This document shows positions 17,308 through 25,694 of a DNA stretch of 64,000 bases, piece by piece. Every line of letters begins with the position of its first letter. Position 1 is the stretch's first letter. The notes below the pieces were generated by a model, which was not told the origin of the DNA, did not search any database, and worked only from the letters and a program-made list of their open reading frames with translations. The stretch covers positions 20,705 to 84,704 of the forward strand of contig JAWQFQ010000014.1 in the NCBI GenBank assembly GCA_035967975.1, read 5' to 3'. The DNA is from Scytonema sp035967975 (GTDB taxonomy: Bacteria > Cyanobacteriota > Cyanobacteriia > Cyanobacteriales > Nostocaceae). The position numbers and the translations under genes were made by a program.

Positions 17308-17328
17308 ATCAGCTATCAGCCATCAGCT
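17308..17328. repeat. Short tandem heptamer repeat
   Basis: Three heptamers ATCAGCT ATCAGCC ATCAGCT lie between the hydrolase and the EAD-nucleosidase gene. Confidence 0.6.
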
Positions 17329-17439
17329 TTTAGTTTTTGGTTAACGGTGGATTATTGACTAGAATATATATATTTACTAATGTTTTACCTTCTTGGTACA
17401 TCACTATTATTTACTTGTAGTTTAACTTATGTAAGCGGT

Positions 17440-18582
17440 TCATAATTTTGCTAATATTTCAAAAGCAAACGCACTGGCATGACGTGCCGCTATTTCTTGC
17501 CAGTTTGTTTTATCTGTTTTACTATTAATTAAATCAGAAATACCACGAATAATTAGAGCCGATACTTGCTGGTTTGCGTGAGATGCTTGTAGTAATCCAC
17601 GTCCCTCCATTTCCACTGCGATCGCATCACCATAATTTGTCTGGAGAAATCTCAACAGACTTGAGCGTTTTGAGGTAACGACTTTTTCTCCAGCCGCGAT
17701 TGGTGCAACTAATACATTAGGTGTTGGACTGAGAATGTTGGGCTTGAGCCTTAGCAACCAATCTTCTTTCTTGGCTTCTGCTCTGGCTCGCTGTATGAGT
17801 TTATACGTTGACAAACCAACATCTGGTCTAGGTTCAAAGGCTATCCTTGCTTGACCTGATTCGTAACCGTATACTTTTGTCGCAACTACGACATCACCCA
17901 AGGAAACATCCTTAATACCACTGGCTACCCCAATGAAAAGTATGACATTTGGTTGAAAGTGGTTAATTGCGCGTTCAGCTTCCATTGCGGCTCCAGTGTT
18001 TCCTGTGCCAATTTCAACAATTGCCACATTCCAAATCATACCATTGGCAGTAAATTTACCTCTTTCGTAAACTGTTCCTTGAGGATGCAGCTCTTCTCGT
18101 AGTTCTGTTAGATGGGCGCGAACAGCTTTATACTCAACAGGTATAGCTGTCAGGATAACCGCGCAAGGGAAATTTTGTTCTTTCCCGTCAGCAGTACTGT
18201 CAACTGCAATGTTAATTCCTGGATTAACATTTTGTGTAGAATTTTTTGTCGTGGTGCGACTGAGAATAGCACTTTCAAGCTCCGAAGCTAAGTTTGCTAA
18301 CTGCTGATGACGTTCGTCTTCCGCATCTATCTGGTCACTTAAGAGCTGCACAAACAGAATCAGAGCATTTTCCTTGGTGTCGCTGCGATGCTTATCAACC
18401 AGGAAGCCAATTAAATTATCTACTCTGCTTGTTAAACTATCAGCTTGGGGTAAACTAAAACGCCAAGGACGGAGTGGCTCATAGGTGAAAATTGTCCTGA
18501 GCTTGCGATCGCTCTCGAATTGTTCGCATTCCAAAAGTACTTGACGCAATCGGTTGAGCAGTTGTGGGGGGATGCCTGCCAT
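17440..18582 (-). CDS. EAD-nucleoside phosphorylase/nucleosidase fusion
   Basis: Residues 1-110 form an all-helical adaptor domain (PPQLLNRLRQVLLECEQF, LRPWRFSLPQADS, ENALILF) that also begins several proteins in this window; it resembles the effector-associated domains of NTP-dependent conflict systems. Residues 140-380 are a phosphorylase-superfamily (MTAN/PNP) domain with AVILTAIPVEYKAV, GVASGIKDVSLGDVV, VEMEGRGLL (E326) and GISDLIN (D350, the usual catalytic Asp position). It may cleave a nucleoside or nucleotide signal, or a cofactor, when recruited. GGAG precedes ATG 18582 by 2 bases after GAC. It lies 19 bases after the AAA/nuclease gene, likely one operon, and is a close paralogue of the first 390 residues of the 25691-29212 protein. 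Confidence 0.8.
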   Translation of the reverse strand: MAGIPPQLLNRLRQVLLECEQFESDRKLRTIFTYEPLRPWRFSLPQADSLTSRVDNLIGFLVDKHRSDTKENALILFVQLLSDQIDAEDERHQQLANLASELESAILSRTTTKNSTQNVNPGINIAVDSTADGKEQNFPCAVILTAIPVEYKAVRAHLTELREELHPQGTVYERGKFTANGMIWNVAIVEIGTGNTGAAMEAERAINHFQPNVILFIGVASGIKDVSLGDVVVATKVYGYESGQARIAFEPRPDVGLSTYKLIQRARAEAKKEDWLLRLKPNILSPTPNVLVAPIAAGEKVVTSKRSSLLRFLQTNYGDAIAVEMEGRGLLQASHANQQVSALIIRGISDLINSKTDKTNWQEIAARHASAFAFEILAKL

Positions 18583-18601
18583 ATCTCCGTCTCAATGCTC
18601 C

Positions 18602-20155
18602 TTATGCACGTATAATGATAACAGAACGTCCGTTTTTTGTGGTGGTGATTTGTGTCGATAAGCGTTCTTCAATAGCTGGTGCGTTGGAACGTCGGTCAAA
18701 AATCAATAACCAACCATGATTGACACCTAAACGTGCTAAATAAGAGTCTAATTGTTCAAGACCATTAGATAGTGGATCGCCCTTTTTATTGCGCCAAACT
18801 TTTAATTCGATTCCTAAGGTGACGTTTCTATATTTTAAGCATAAGTCCATGCGATCGCTGCCAATGGCATATTCACGCTCTAAGGTTCCACCGCCATTAA
18901 CGACGCGATGTAAAAATGCCATGAGTACTAAATGGGGTGCAATTTCGTGGTATACAGCACTACCTAGTAATGGTTCACCATGCTGACGCCAGAATACTAA
19001 GAATGCTTGGAGCAAAGCGTTAGTATTTAATTCGCCTTTTTCAGTTAACCAAGTCGGTGCAATTTTAGGCAATGAAGCCATTGGCGTAACAGTTAATACT
19101 CTGGGTAAAACCTCGCGGTAAATGGGATTTGCAATAGTTAACCCACCTTGCGGGTCCATTTTACATAAACCCAAATCGATAACAAACTGGATGTCATCAT
19201 TAGGTACATTCCCTAATTCCAAACCTGCTAACATTGGTTCAATGATTGCCTGTACCCTTGGTTCTCGAAGTCTTTCAGCAAGGGAATCTAGGTGAGTGTC
19301 TTGACGTGCAATGAGTATTTCCTTAGCTTCTAGAATATGCTCTTGCGTGATTTCTATATTTCTATCCTTCGCTATCTTTTCTACAACTTCTTTAGCAAGC
19401 GCATTGACTAACCAAGGTTGTCCCTGAGTCAAATGAAACGCTGTTGCTGTTGCTGAATGAGTAAAAACTTGCCCTGTAGCCGAGGTATGTTGCTGGTATA
19501 GTTCTTGTACCTCAGAGGCATTGAAATCTCTTAATGTGATTGAACTTACCTTAATGTTAAAGGGACTCGACGTATTTAAGCGATCGCTTCCACCGGATGC
19601 GACTTTGTAATCACGCACATCCCGTAATCCAATTAAACCTATGGACAACGGAAAATTTTCTGGACGTTCGTGATAGCCATCACGTAACTGCCGTAGAAAT
19701 GAAATCAGCGTTTCATCTTGTAATGAGTCGATTTCATCTATAAACAATACCACAGGTTTTGGAGAAGCTTGTGCCCAAGCCTGTAAAGCAGCTTGAATTC
19801 TGCGTCCGGGCTGCGCTTGCTCCCAATCTACTGGGGGGTGCAAATGAGAAGGTAAATGCAACCGAGCACGCGCTTGCCAAGCATCCAAAATAGGTAATTC
19901 AGCGATACCTGGATCGTGACGATAAGGTGCTCCCACTTCTGCCGATACCATCACTGCCGCATAATGCCCACTTTCAGTCAATTGTTTTGCTAGCGCCAGC
20001 ATTGCAGTCGTTTTACCTGTTTGACGAGGTGCATGAATGACAAAATAACTTTCTTGGGCAATTAAACTTTCTATGTCGGGTAACCGAGCTGTTGGTGCCA
20101 ACATATAGTGTTTTTGGGCTTTACAAGGACCTGCAATGTTGAACCAACGGGACAT
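18602..20155 (-). CDS. AAA-like ATPase with PD-(D/E)XK-like C-terminus
   Basis: The N-terminus after Met (MSRWFNIAGPCKAQKHYML) is typical of cyanobacterial AAA-like (ORC/STAND-related) ATPases, so ATG 20155 is preferred to the longer frame from 20248. Counted on the long frame, Walker A is APRQTGKTT (73-81) and Walker B VVLFIDEID (166-174). The last 85 residues contain D468 (RMDLCLKY) and E481-x-K483 (GIELKVWR), a D...ExK arrangement of restriction-like nucleases. It may be an ATP-gated nuclease or DNA-associated switch, cytoplasmic. It lies 19 bases upstream of the EAD-nucleosidase gene, which suggests a common function. Confidence 0.75.
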   Translation of the reverse strand: MSRWFNIAGPCKAQKHYMLAPTARLPDIESLIAQESYFVIHAPRQTGKTTAMLALAKQLTESGHYAAVMVSAEVGAPYRHDPGIAELPILDAWQARARLHLPSHLHPPVDWEQAQPGRRIQAALQAWAQASPKPVVLFIDEIDSLQDETLISFLRQLRDGYHERPENFPLSIGLIGLRDVRDYKVASGGSDRLNTSSPFNIKVSSITLRDFNASEVQELYQQHTSATGQVFTHSATATAFHLTQGQPWLVNALAKEVVEKIAKDRNIEITQEHILEAKEILIARQDTHLDSLAERLREPRVQAIIEPMLAGLELGNVPNDDIQFVIDLGLCKMDPQGGLTIANPIYREVLPRVLTVTPMASLPKIAPTWLTEKGELNTNALLQAFLVFWRQHGEPLLGSAVYHEIAPHLVLMAFLHRVVNGGGTLEREYAIGSDRMDLCLKYRNVTLGIELKVWRNKKGDPLSNGLEQLDSYLARLGVNHGWLLIFDRRSNAPAIEERLSTQITTTKNGRSVIIIRA

Positions 20156-20305
20156 GGAATTATGTGCGTAAAGGCAGATGCCTTCAGTGTATCTTAAATA
20201 AGTAACTTTAATATTTTCTAAACGGCGGTCGGTCGTTATAGCTGTCAACTCCCACCGAAAGTGCCCAACGGTTTTTGACGGGACAGCGTTCTTGTGTAAA
20301 GCACT

Positions 20306-20719
20306 CTAATTTCTCATATCACAAACTAGCTTTTTAAACAAAGACACAGAAATAATAGTTGTCTTGACTAGATTTCGAGCCTCATTAAAGTCGGAGTCAC
20401 CTGTAATTAAAAAATCCGCCTCTGCTACTTTCGCACAAACCAAGAACTTTGCATCCTTTTTATCTCTTAAAAAATCAATCTTTTCATTCACCTCAATTAG
20501 CGTTGTTACAGTATCTAAAATTTCCAACCACTGTAAGCGAACTTCTGAAGTTAATTTGAATTTACTACGACTTAACACTTCTTTATATTCTGCTAAAATC
20601 TCTTCTGAAACAATCCAATCACAAGTTGTATTATCAATAATAAATTGAACAACTGCTCGTGGTTCTCTACCCTTAAGAACAGCAGAAACTAATACATTTG
20701 TATCAACAATAATCTTCAT
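20306..20719 (-). CDS. PIN-domain toxin (VapC-like ribonuclease)
   Basis: The 137-residue protein has PIN motifs IVDTNVLVSAVL (D6, N8), the internal Glu of EEILAEYKEVL, and DADFLITGDSDF-type acidic residues near 100-112 (AEADFLITGDSDFNEA). It matches the COG1569-like PIN toxins that cleave RNA. Its start overlaps the antitoxin stop by 4 bases (ATGA), so the pair is co-translated. Confidence 0.85.
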   Translation of the reverse strand: MKIIVDTNVLVSAVLKGREPRAVVQFIIDNTTCDWIVSEEILAEYKEVLSRSKFKLTSEVRLQWLEILDTVTTLIEVNEKIDFLRDKKDAKFLVCAKVAEADFLITGDSDFNEARNLVKTTIISVSLFKKLVCDMRN

Positions 20720-20955
20720 TCACCTCGACGGTAAGCCTCAATCTCTGCTGCTATTTCTTCTTCTGTGATTTCCAGTACCTCTGGAATTGCCTGAGTCTTG
20801 TCAAATAAATCCCTAACTTTTTTGCTAATTTCTGCTCTTTCATTATTTTCTGTCAAAATAATCACTTCAACCCGTTGTCCTGGTTGAAATGGTAAATTGG
20901 ATAAAACTACATGATTTGGATCTTCAATTGTGACATATGTTTTGTATGCATTCAT
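20716..20955 (-). CDS. Antitoxin of the PIN pair
   Basis: The 79-residue acidic protein has a beta-strand-rich start (MNAYKTYVTIEDPNHVVLS, RVEVIIL) and a helical C-terminal tail (EITEEEIAAEIEAYRRG), the usual layout of DNA-binding antitoxins whose tail covers the toxin. It lies upstream of and overlaps the PIN gene, the normal antitoxin-first order. Confidence 0.75.
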   Translation of the reverse strand: MNAYKTYVTIEDPNHVVLSNLPFQPGQRVEVIILTENNERAEISKKVRDLFDKTQAIPEVLEITEEEIAAEIEAYRRGE

Positions 20956-21067
20956 TTCTATTTAACCCTTCTTGAAAACTAAGTATGCTGAAATGCTGAT
21001 GTTTTCTCGCGCTCAAGGTGGTTTGAGTTTGCTTTCCTATTTTATCTTGATTGGTAGGTTTTCGTTA

Positions 21068-21301
21068 ATGCAAGTTTTGGCAAGAGGTCCGGGGCGCAAG
21101 CAGGTAAATATTTTAACTGTCATATTAGAGCCTGATGTAGCAGAAATGTTTCCCGATTCAGCGGCGGTGAATGAGGCTTTGCGTTTTTTGATCCCCATTA
21201 CCCCGTTTAGGATTGATAGTCATAGGTTTCACCGATCGCCGCTTTCAGTCACAAATGTTTGTACGAAGCGATTGCCCATCAAACCCCGAAGGGTTTCTTA
21301 A
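21068..21301 (+). pseudogene. Probable decayed antitoxin-like small gene
   Basis: From ATG 21068 the frame encodes KQVNILTVILEPDVAEMF followed by PDSAAVNEALRFLI, a pattern seen in small helix-strand antitoxin-like proteins, then loses protein-like character after about residue 50. It runs into the duplicated EAD scrap at 21301. I infer a truncated gene; no toxin partner is adjacent. Confidence 0.4.
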
Positions 21302-21384
21302 CGTTCGTCTTCCTCATCTATCTGGTCACTTAAGAGCTGCACAAACAGAATTAGAGCATTTTCCTTGCTGTCGCTGCGATGCTT
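21301..21384 (-). pseudogene. 84-bp scrap of an EAD-nucleosidase gene
   Basis: These 84 bases match 18310-18393 within the EAD-nucleosidase gene with only three mismatches, same orientation. They cover codons for the helix that includes ENALIL and the following QLLSDQIDEEDE. It is a stray duplicate. Confidence 0.85.
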
Positions 21385-21422
21385 GATATTATTAATGATG
21401 CAAATGAAAAAAGTCGATTATT

Positions 21423-21713
21423 ATGAACCGATCTCAAGTAATTGCCACTCTGAGAAATATCAAGACGAATTTGAAAGCTTTAGGAGTTCATTCCTTGGCT
21501 TTGTTTGGTTCCGTGGCTAGAGATGAAGCTCAAGCAGATAGCGACATAGATATTTTGGTTGATTTAGAGCCACCGCTCACCTTTGACCATTATATGGAGG
21601 TGAAATTCTATTTAGAGGAGCAGTTGGGAACCTGCGTAGATTTGGTGACTCGGAAAGCTTTGAAGCCACAAATTCGTGAGACTGTAGAGCAGGAAGCAAT
21701 CTATGTCACGTAA
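21423..21713 (+). CDS. MNT nucleotidyltransferase antitoxin
   Basis: The 96-residue protein has the minimal nucleotidyltransferase signature G29-S30 ... D41-x-D43 (LFGSVARDEAQADSDIDILV). In MNT/HEPN pairs the MNT protein adenylylates and so silences the HEPN ribonuclease. It is intact, and its stop overlaps the HEPN start by 11 bases, but that HEPN gene is truncated here. Confidence 0.88.
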   Translation: MNRSQVIATLRNIKTNLKALGVHSLALFGSVARDEAQADSDIDILVDLEPPLTFDHYMEVKFYLEEQLGTCVDLVTRKALKPQIRETVEQEAIYVT

Positions 21714-21837
21714 TATCAAGCTGTATTTAGAAGATATTGTTTCAAGTTGTACGAAAATACTGTATTACACTCAAAGTATGACTTTTGAAGAGTTTGTTAC
21801 AGATGAACGTACTTTTGATGCTGTAATTTTTAACCTT
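21703..21837 (+). pseudogene. Truncated HEPN (DUF86) toxin
   Basis: The first 45 residues (MSRNIKLYLEDIVSSC, TFEEFVTDERTFDAVIFNL) are the normal start of a DUF86 HEPN toxin of about 110 residues. After 21837 the frame enters sequence of an opposite-strand gene, and the catalytic R-x4-H region is lost. Toxin function should be absent. Confidence 0.8.
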
Positions 21838-21840
21838 TAT

Positions 21841-22113
21841 TCAATAACATTGATTTGTCCGAACGATTTCTATTTGCAACGTGTTTTCAATTTCCTTAAG
21901 AAGACTAAGTGTTCGCAGCAACTTTTGTTTTTGCTTTTGAACAGCTTGTAAATCTTCTTGTAGATAAGTCCCGTTTTTAATTGACGCACAATAGGCTTGA
22001 AATTGTTTTGCCGTTATTGGTTTTCCTGAAATAGCACTACTATCAAGTTCATCTAAACGCTGCCATTTTTGGATAAGTTCTGCATCAATTTGCTTGCTAC
22101 CTGTTTCTGACAT
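21841..22113 (-). CDS. Small coiled-coil protein, unknown
   Basis: The 90-residue, charged, mainly helical protein (ELIQKWQRLDELDSS, LQAVQKQKQKLLRTL) has no recognised domain. Its stop lies exactly at the junction with the truncated HEPN gene, so its own C-terminus may be altered. It starts with an ATG after AGGAGATTAT, a good ribosome-binding site. Confidence 0.5.
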   Translation of the reverse strand: MSETGSKQIDAELIQKWQRLDELDSSAISGKPITAKQFQAYCASIKNGTYLQEDLQAVQKQKQKLLRTLSLLKEIENTLQIEIVRTNQCY

Positions 22114-22183
22114 ATAATCTCCTAATCAAATCGCTGGCATCTTCTGCTCCAAAGCCTCAAGCTAGTAAGGTAATATAACCACT

Positions 22184-22545
22184 CTAGCCATTAGTACTAA
22201 ACATGAGTTGGGTCGCATGAAGTTGTCCAAAACCAGCCCCCGCCAAGAGGCTTACTGCGATCGCGTAACTTAACCAGTTAAACCAGTATATATTCTGGGC
22301 GGTTTGTTTTGGAGTTTGTTGTGCGTGACTTCAGGAACTGGGTTGGGAAGCATTGTTGGTGTAGTGTAGTTGGCATCCCTAGCGGTAATTGGAGTACCCT
22401 CAGTTTCAGCAGGTACTTGTTGCTTAATAGCTGTATCTAATTCGTTAATTGTGTTGTTAACTTTCTTCTGCCATTCCTTGAAAGGATTTTCATCCCTTGG
22501 AGGGAGAGCTTCTATTGCGTGCTGTAAACCTTGTGATATAAGCTA
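22184..22545 (-). pseudogene. Frameshifted membrane-protein gene remnant
   Basis: On the minus strand one frame encodes LPPRDENPFKEWQKKVNNT and, after a frame change near 22330, another encodes NIYWFNWLSYAIAVSLLAGA and FGQLHATQLMFSTNG before a stop at 22184-22186. Together they look like one small protein with a hydrophilic start and a membrane segment, broken by a frameshift. No family was recognised. The remainder of the 22114-22700 gap shows nothing else. Confidence 0.5.
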
Positions 22546-22700
22546 GAGGGACTTAGAGTAACTTTTAGTTCAGCTTGGGCTGGTGGGGCTGCTTAAGAAT
22601 TAAACTATTTTTAGGTGATCGCGTAAATGCATACCAACCACCAAATGATGAGTACTGCTAAACTTTAAATACAAAAGGAACTTTATATACCAGTTAGATT

Positions 22701-23252
22701 ATGAGTGATAAGCAACAAATCCTTGAAGTATACCTTCACGAATACGAGAAATTAAAGGAAGAGCAAGCACAGCGAATTGGTTTTCGCGATAATATGCTAT
22801 ATGTAACGTTAGGTATATTTGGTGGCATCCTCTCTTTCGCTTTATCTGGTAACAAAAACTACTATGCCCTCCTTGTTATACCTTGGGTTTGCCTAATCCT
22901 GGGTTGGGCTTATCTGGTCAACGACGAAAAAATCTCAGCCATTGGTAGATATATTCGCTACACTCTTGTAACTAAAATTCAAGAACTGACAGGTAATACA
23001 GATATAGAATCTATTTTCGGTTGGGAAATAGCTCATCGAAGTGATAAGCGTCGTTTACGAAGGAAGATAGAGCAATTAATTGTTGATGAGATTACTTTTG
23101 TTATATCTGGTATAGTAGCATTGCTTGCTTTTTGGTTTCTAGTCTCGCAGTCACCTTTAGCTGTTAATATTTTATGCATTGTGGAGCTTGTCCTTTTGAT
23201 AATCTTGGCTGTGGAGATTTTTATTTATGCTGATTTAGGAGTAGGACGATAG
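22701..23252 (+). CDS. Four-helix membrane protein of conflict-island type
   Basis: The 183-residue protein starts with a charged helix (LHEYEKLKEEQAQRIGFRD) and then has hydrophobic segments at about 30-45, 53-73, 131-151 and 156-178 with a basic cytosolic loop (SDKRRLRRK). Proteins of this form are often found near NACHT/STAND and nucleosidase conflict genes and may disturb the membrane, but no enzyme motif is visible. ATG 22701 follows AGGAAC weakly. It is transcribed opposite to the operon at 23391-29212. Confidence 0.5.
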   Translation: MSDKQQILEVYLHEYEKLKEEQAQRIGFRDNMLYVTLGIFGGILSFALSGNKNYYALLVIPWVCLILGWAYLVNDEKISAIGRYIRYTLVTKIQELTGNTDIESIFGWEIAHRSDKRRLRRKIEQLIVDEITFVISGIVALLAFWFLVSQSPLAVNILCIVELVLLIILAVEIFIYADLGVGR

Positions 23253-23390
23253 TTTCAGGCTATTATTTATAGCTGAATTTGTTACTTCAAAAATAAAGCA
23301 ATCACTTTCGGGGAAAACAATTATTTATACAAATTTCATTATTAATGCAATTTTTGTCCTCCAGATAGATATCTTATATCTAATTGTCAA

Positions 23391-25694
23391 TTATTCAAAT
23401 ACAGATTTTTTGAGTGAATCAAGTGCATATTTGTTAGATAATACTTCATGCACTAGCGAAACAGCAGAAGCAGCAGCAAATTTTTGGTAAATGTCTTTTT
23501 TATCACCATCAGCCCAATCACAGATTGACTTAACCAAAATACATGGGACATTCATGCGTTCTGCTGATGCATATAGACCTACACCTTCCATTTCGCCTCC
23601 TCCTGCTTCGGGAAACTCCTGAAACAAATTTTCTTTAAATTCAAAATTATCTATTAACTTATCCCCTGACAAAATTGAACAATAATGCATTTCACATAGT
23701 GAACTATCAGGACGATAAAAGCTCCAGCTCTTAGCGTTTTTAAATCTATTAAGCAATGTTGCATTACTTCTTATCATACCAGCACGGTAAATGGTTTTTT
23801 CTTGACCGATACGCTGTGATTCGTAATCGATAATGCCTGAGGCAACTAATACGTCACCTATCTTTTGCTTGATAGAAGTTTTACCAAAGGCAATGCCAAC
23901 CATAATGATTGCTTTTGGATACCATAATTGTATAGCTGCTTGTGTTGCAAAAGGAGCAGCACCAGAAGATTTGTTTCCCATTTCACATTGGGTAAGAACA
24001 GTCTTATATTCACCAAATTTTCCCAAATAGTAAGTTTCTTGACGCTCAGATATTTGTAAAATTTTTTTACTCCTCTTACTCTTACTTGAATAAGGTTTAA
24101 GCAAATGCCCTACTGCATATAGTTCCTTATCTGTTGCAGTAATGATTACAATCTCAATTTCTTTTTTTAGCAATTCACTTTCTTTTGCGGAGACTGTTTT
24201 ATAATCCGGAAATTCCTGTGAGTACCAGCTTTGCCCTTTCATCCAAGCTTCAAACTCTTCCTCTTTTGATTTACCATGATTAATAGGAATTATTTCTGTC
24301 TTTTCAAATTCATTAATAACTCTACGTTCTTCTATATTTTGTCTACTAGTAGTCGAACAAGTATTTACAATATTTTTCTTGACTACCTGCATGACAGTAA
24401 TAATAACAAATTTACTAATGATATCTTGATTTTGAGCCAGACTATCTTCTAATTCTTTAATCCATCTCTTACTAGAATTTGCTGCAACCTGTTTAATAGT
24501 TGCCAAAACAATGTTGTTATCTTCTCGATTTCGCAATTTTTTTAAAATAGGTATTATGTCAGAGTTATCGGCGTAGACTACCATCATCAATAATTCTTCA
24601 AGAAAGTTATCATGAAGTTCAGGATTATCTGTATTCTTAATTGCTATATCTAGGCGCTCTACTCGCTCTAATAAATTTGTTTTAATTAAATCAGATTTAG
24701 AAAATTTATTTATTTGTATTGTCTGTGACATCACAAACGCTTGATGAATTGGAGAGCGCCAAGCAAGCTCACCGCAACACATTTTTAAAAATCCAGCCCA
24801 GAATGCTTCTACCCAAACTGAATCAATATATTCTGAATTGGGAATTTGGAGACACTTAGAATCCGAGCGGTATGAAGGAATTTTTTCTGTGCCATTTATC
24901 AAATTTTTTAATTTTTCTTTAGCATAAACTGATAAATAGTTCCAATTGTCTTGTAGAAAACTAAAACATACTGTAATATCTGAAAAATTGGTAGAGAATG
25001 TTGGTAAATTGATGATATTTTCTACAAGAGATGGTACTCCATCAGTTAAATCTCGCAGTTTAACTGCCTCTTCAATATCTTTAATATGAGCATTAATCTC
25101 GTCAAAATGAAGTCCACCCAAAAATACTCTTTCTGCAATATTAAACGGAGAAATCTCGGCTGATCCATCAACACATAACTTCCATAGACGAGCATTTCCT
25201 GCCACGAGAAAGCGCAGCTTTGCACCTGGTTGGCTTGAATTATTTATCTGATCGTGGTAATTACGCAACAACAAAAGAAGAGATTTCAACGGGTTTTCCG
25301 AAACTTCAGAAAGAGCGTGTAGAACAATGACCAAGTAGTTTGCAGTTGTTCTTCTACCAAGAGTGTTTAAGACTTCCTCCAACTGATAGTCTTCTGGATA
25401 TCTTTCACAATTTTTTATAACTTGTTGAACTTCCTTTTCTAAGGAATTTTTAGGAGAAACTTGGGCAGATTCATATATCAATTGATTTAAAAAACTCTTC
25501 ATAAAATGCTGGGTGTTATCTTTATTTCGTGGTAATGCTACAGAAATAAATTCCATACCAGTGAAATATGACTTTTTATTTACCAAACATCCTATTAAAG
25601 AGTTAAGACCACTTTTACGTTGACCAAGTAAGGCAATGTAATCTGTTTTAAGTATATTACATAAATTTTCTATTGTTATCGCTCTTTCAATCAT
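23391..25694 (-). CDS. Degenerate P-loop protein with C-terminal nucleosidase domain
   Basis: The first ~330 residues resemble a STAND/AAA ATPase, but the P-loop is G24-QRKSG29-L30-N31-S: the Lys of GK(S/T) is Leu, and the Walker B region YLVIVLHALSEV lacks the acidic pair. ATP hydrolysis is therefore doubtful. A helical middle region (about 330-470) is HEAT-like. Residues about 510-767 are a phosphorylase-superfamily nucleosidase with EIVIITATDKELYAV, VGIAFGKTSIKQKIGDVLV, GGGEMEGVGLYA and SICDWADG (catalytic Asp). The start overlaps the 1173-residue gene by 4 bases (ATGA), so both are made together. Confidence 0.7.
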   Translation of the reverse strand: MIERAITIENLCNILKTDYIALLGQRKSGLNSLIGCLVNKKSYFTGMEFISVALPRNKDNTQHFMKSFLNQLIYESAQVSPKNSLEKEVQQVIKNCERYPEDYQLEEVLNTLGRRTTANYLVIVLHALSEVSENPLKSLLLLLRNYHDQINNSSQPGAKLRFLVAGNARLWKLCVDGSAEISPFNIAERVFLGGLHFDEINAHIKDIEEAVKLRDLTDGVPSLVENIINLPTFSTNFSDITVCFSFLQDNWNYLSVYAKEKLKNLINGTEKIPSYRSDSKCLQIPNSEYIDSVWVEAFWAGFLKMCCGELAWRSPIHQAFVMSQTIQINKFSKSDLIKTNLLERVERLDIAIKNTDNPELHDNFLEELLMMVVYADNSDIIPILKKLRNREDNNIVLATIKQVAANSSKRWIKELEDSLAQNQDIISKFVIITVMQVVKKNIVNTCSTTSRQNIEERRVINEFEKTEIIPINHGKSKEEEFEAWMKGQSWYSQEFPDYKTVSAKESELLKKEIEIVIITATDKELYAVGHLLKPYSSKSKRSKKILQISERQETYYLGKFGEYKTVLTQCEMGNKSSGAAPFATQAAIQLWYPKAIIMVGIAFGKTSIKQKIGDVLVASGIIDYESQRIGQEKTIYRAGMIRSNATLLNRFKNAKSWSFYRPDSSLCEMHYCSILSGDKLIDNFEFKENLFQEFPEAGGGEMEGVGLYASAERMNVPCILVKSICDWADGDKKDIYQKFAAASAVSLVHEVLSNKYALDSLKKSVFE

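Noticed and set aside
22701..23252. Bacterial gasdermin as the CHAT substrate
   Set aside because: The protein has multiple membrane helices from the start and is too short; no gasdermin-like beta-rich protein was found in the window.
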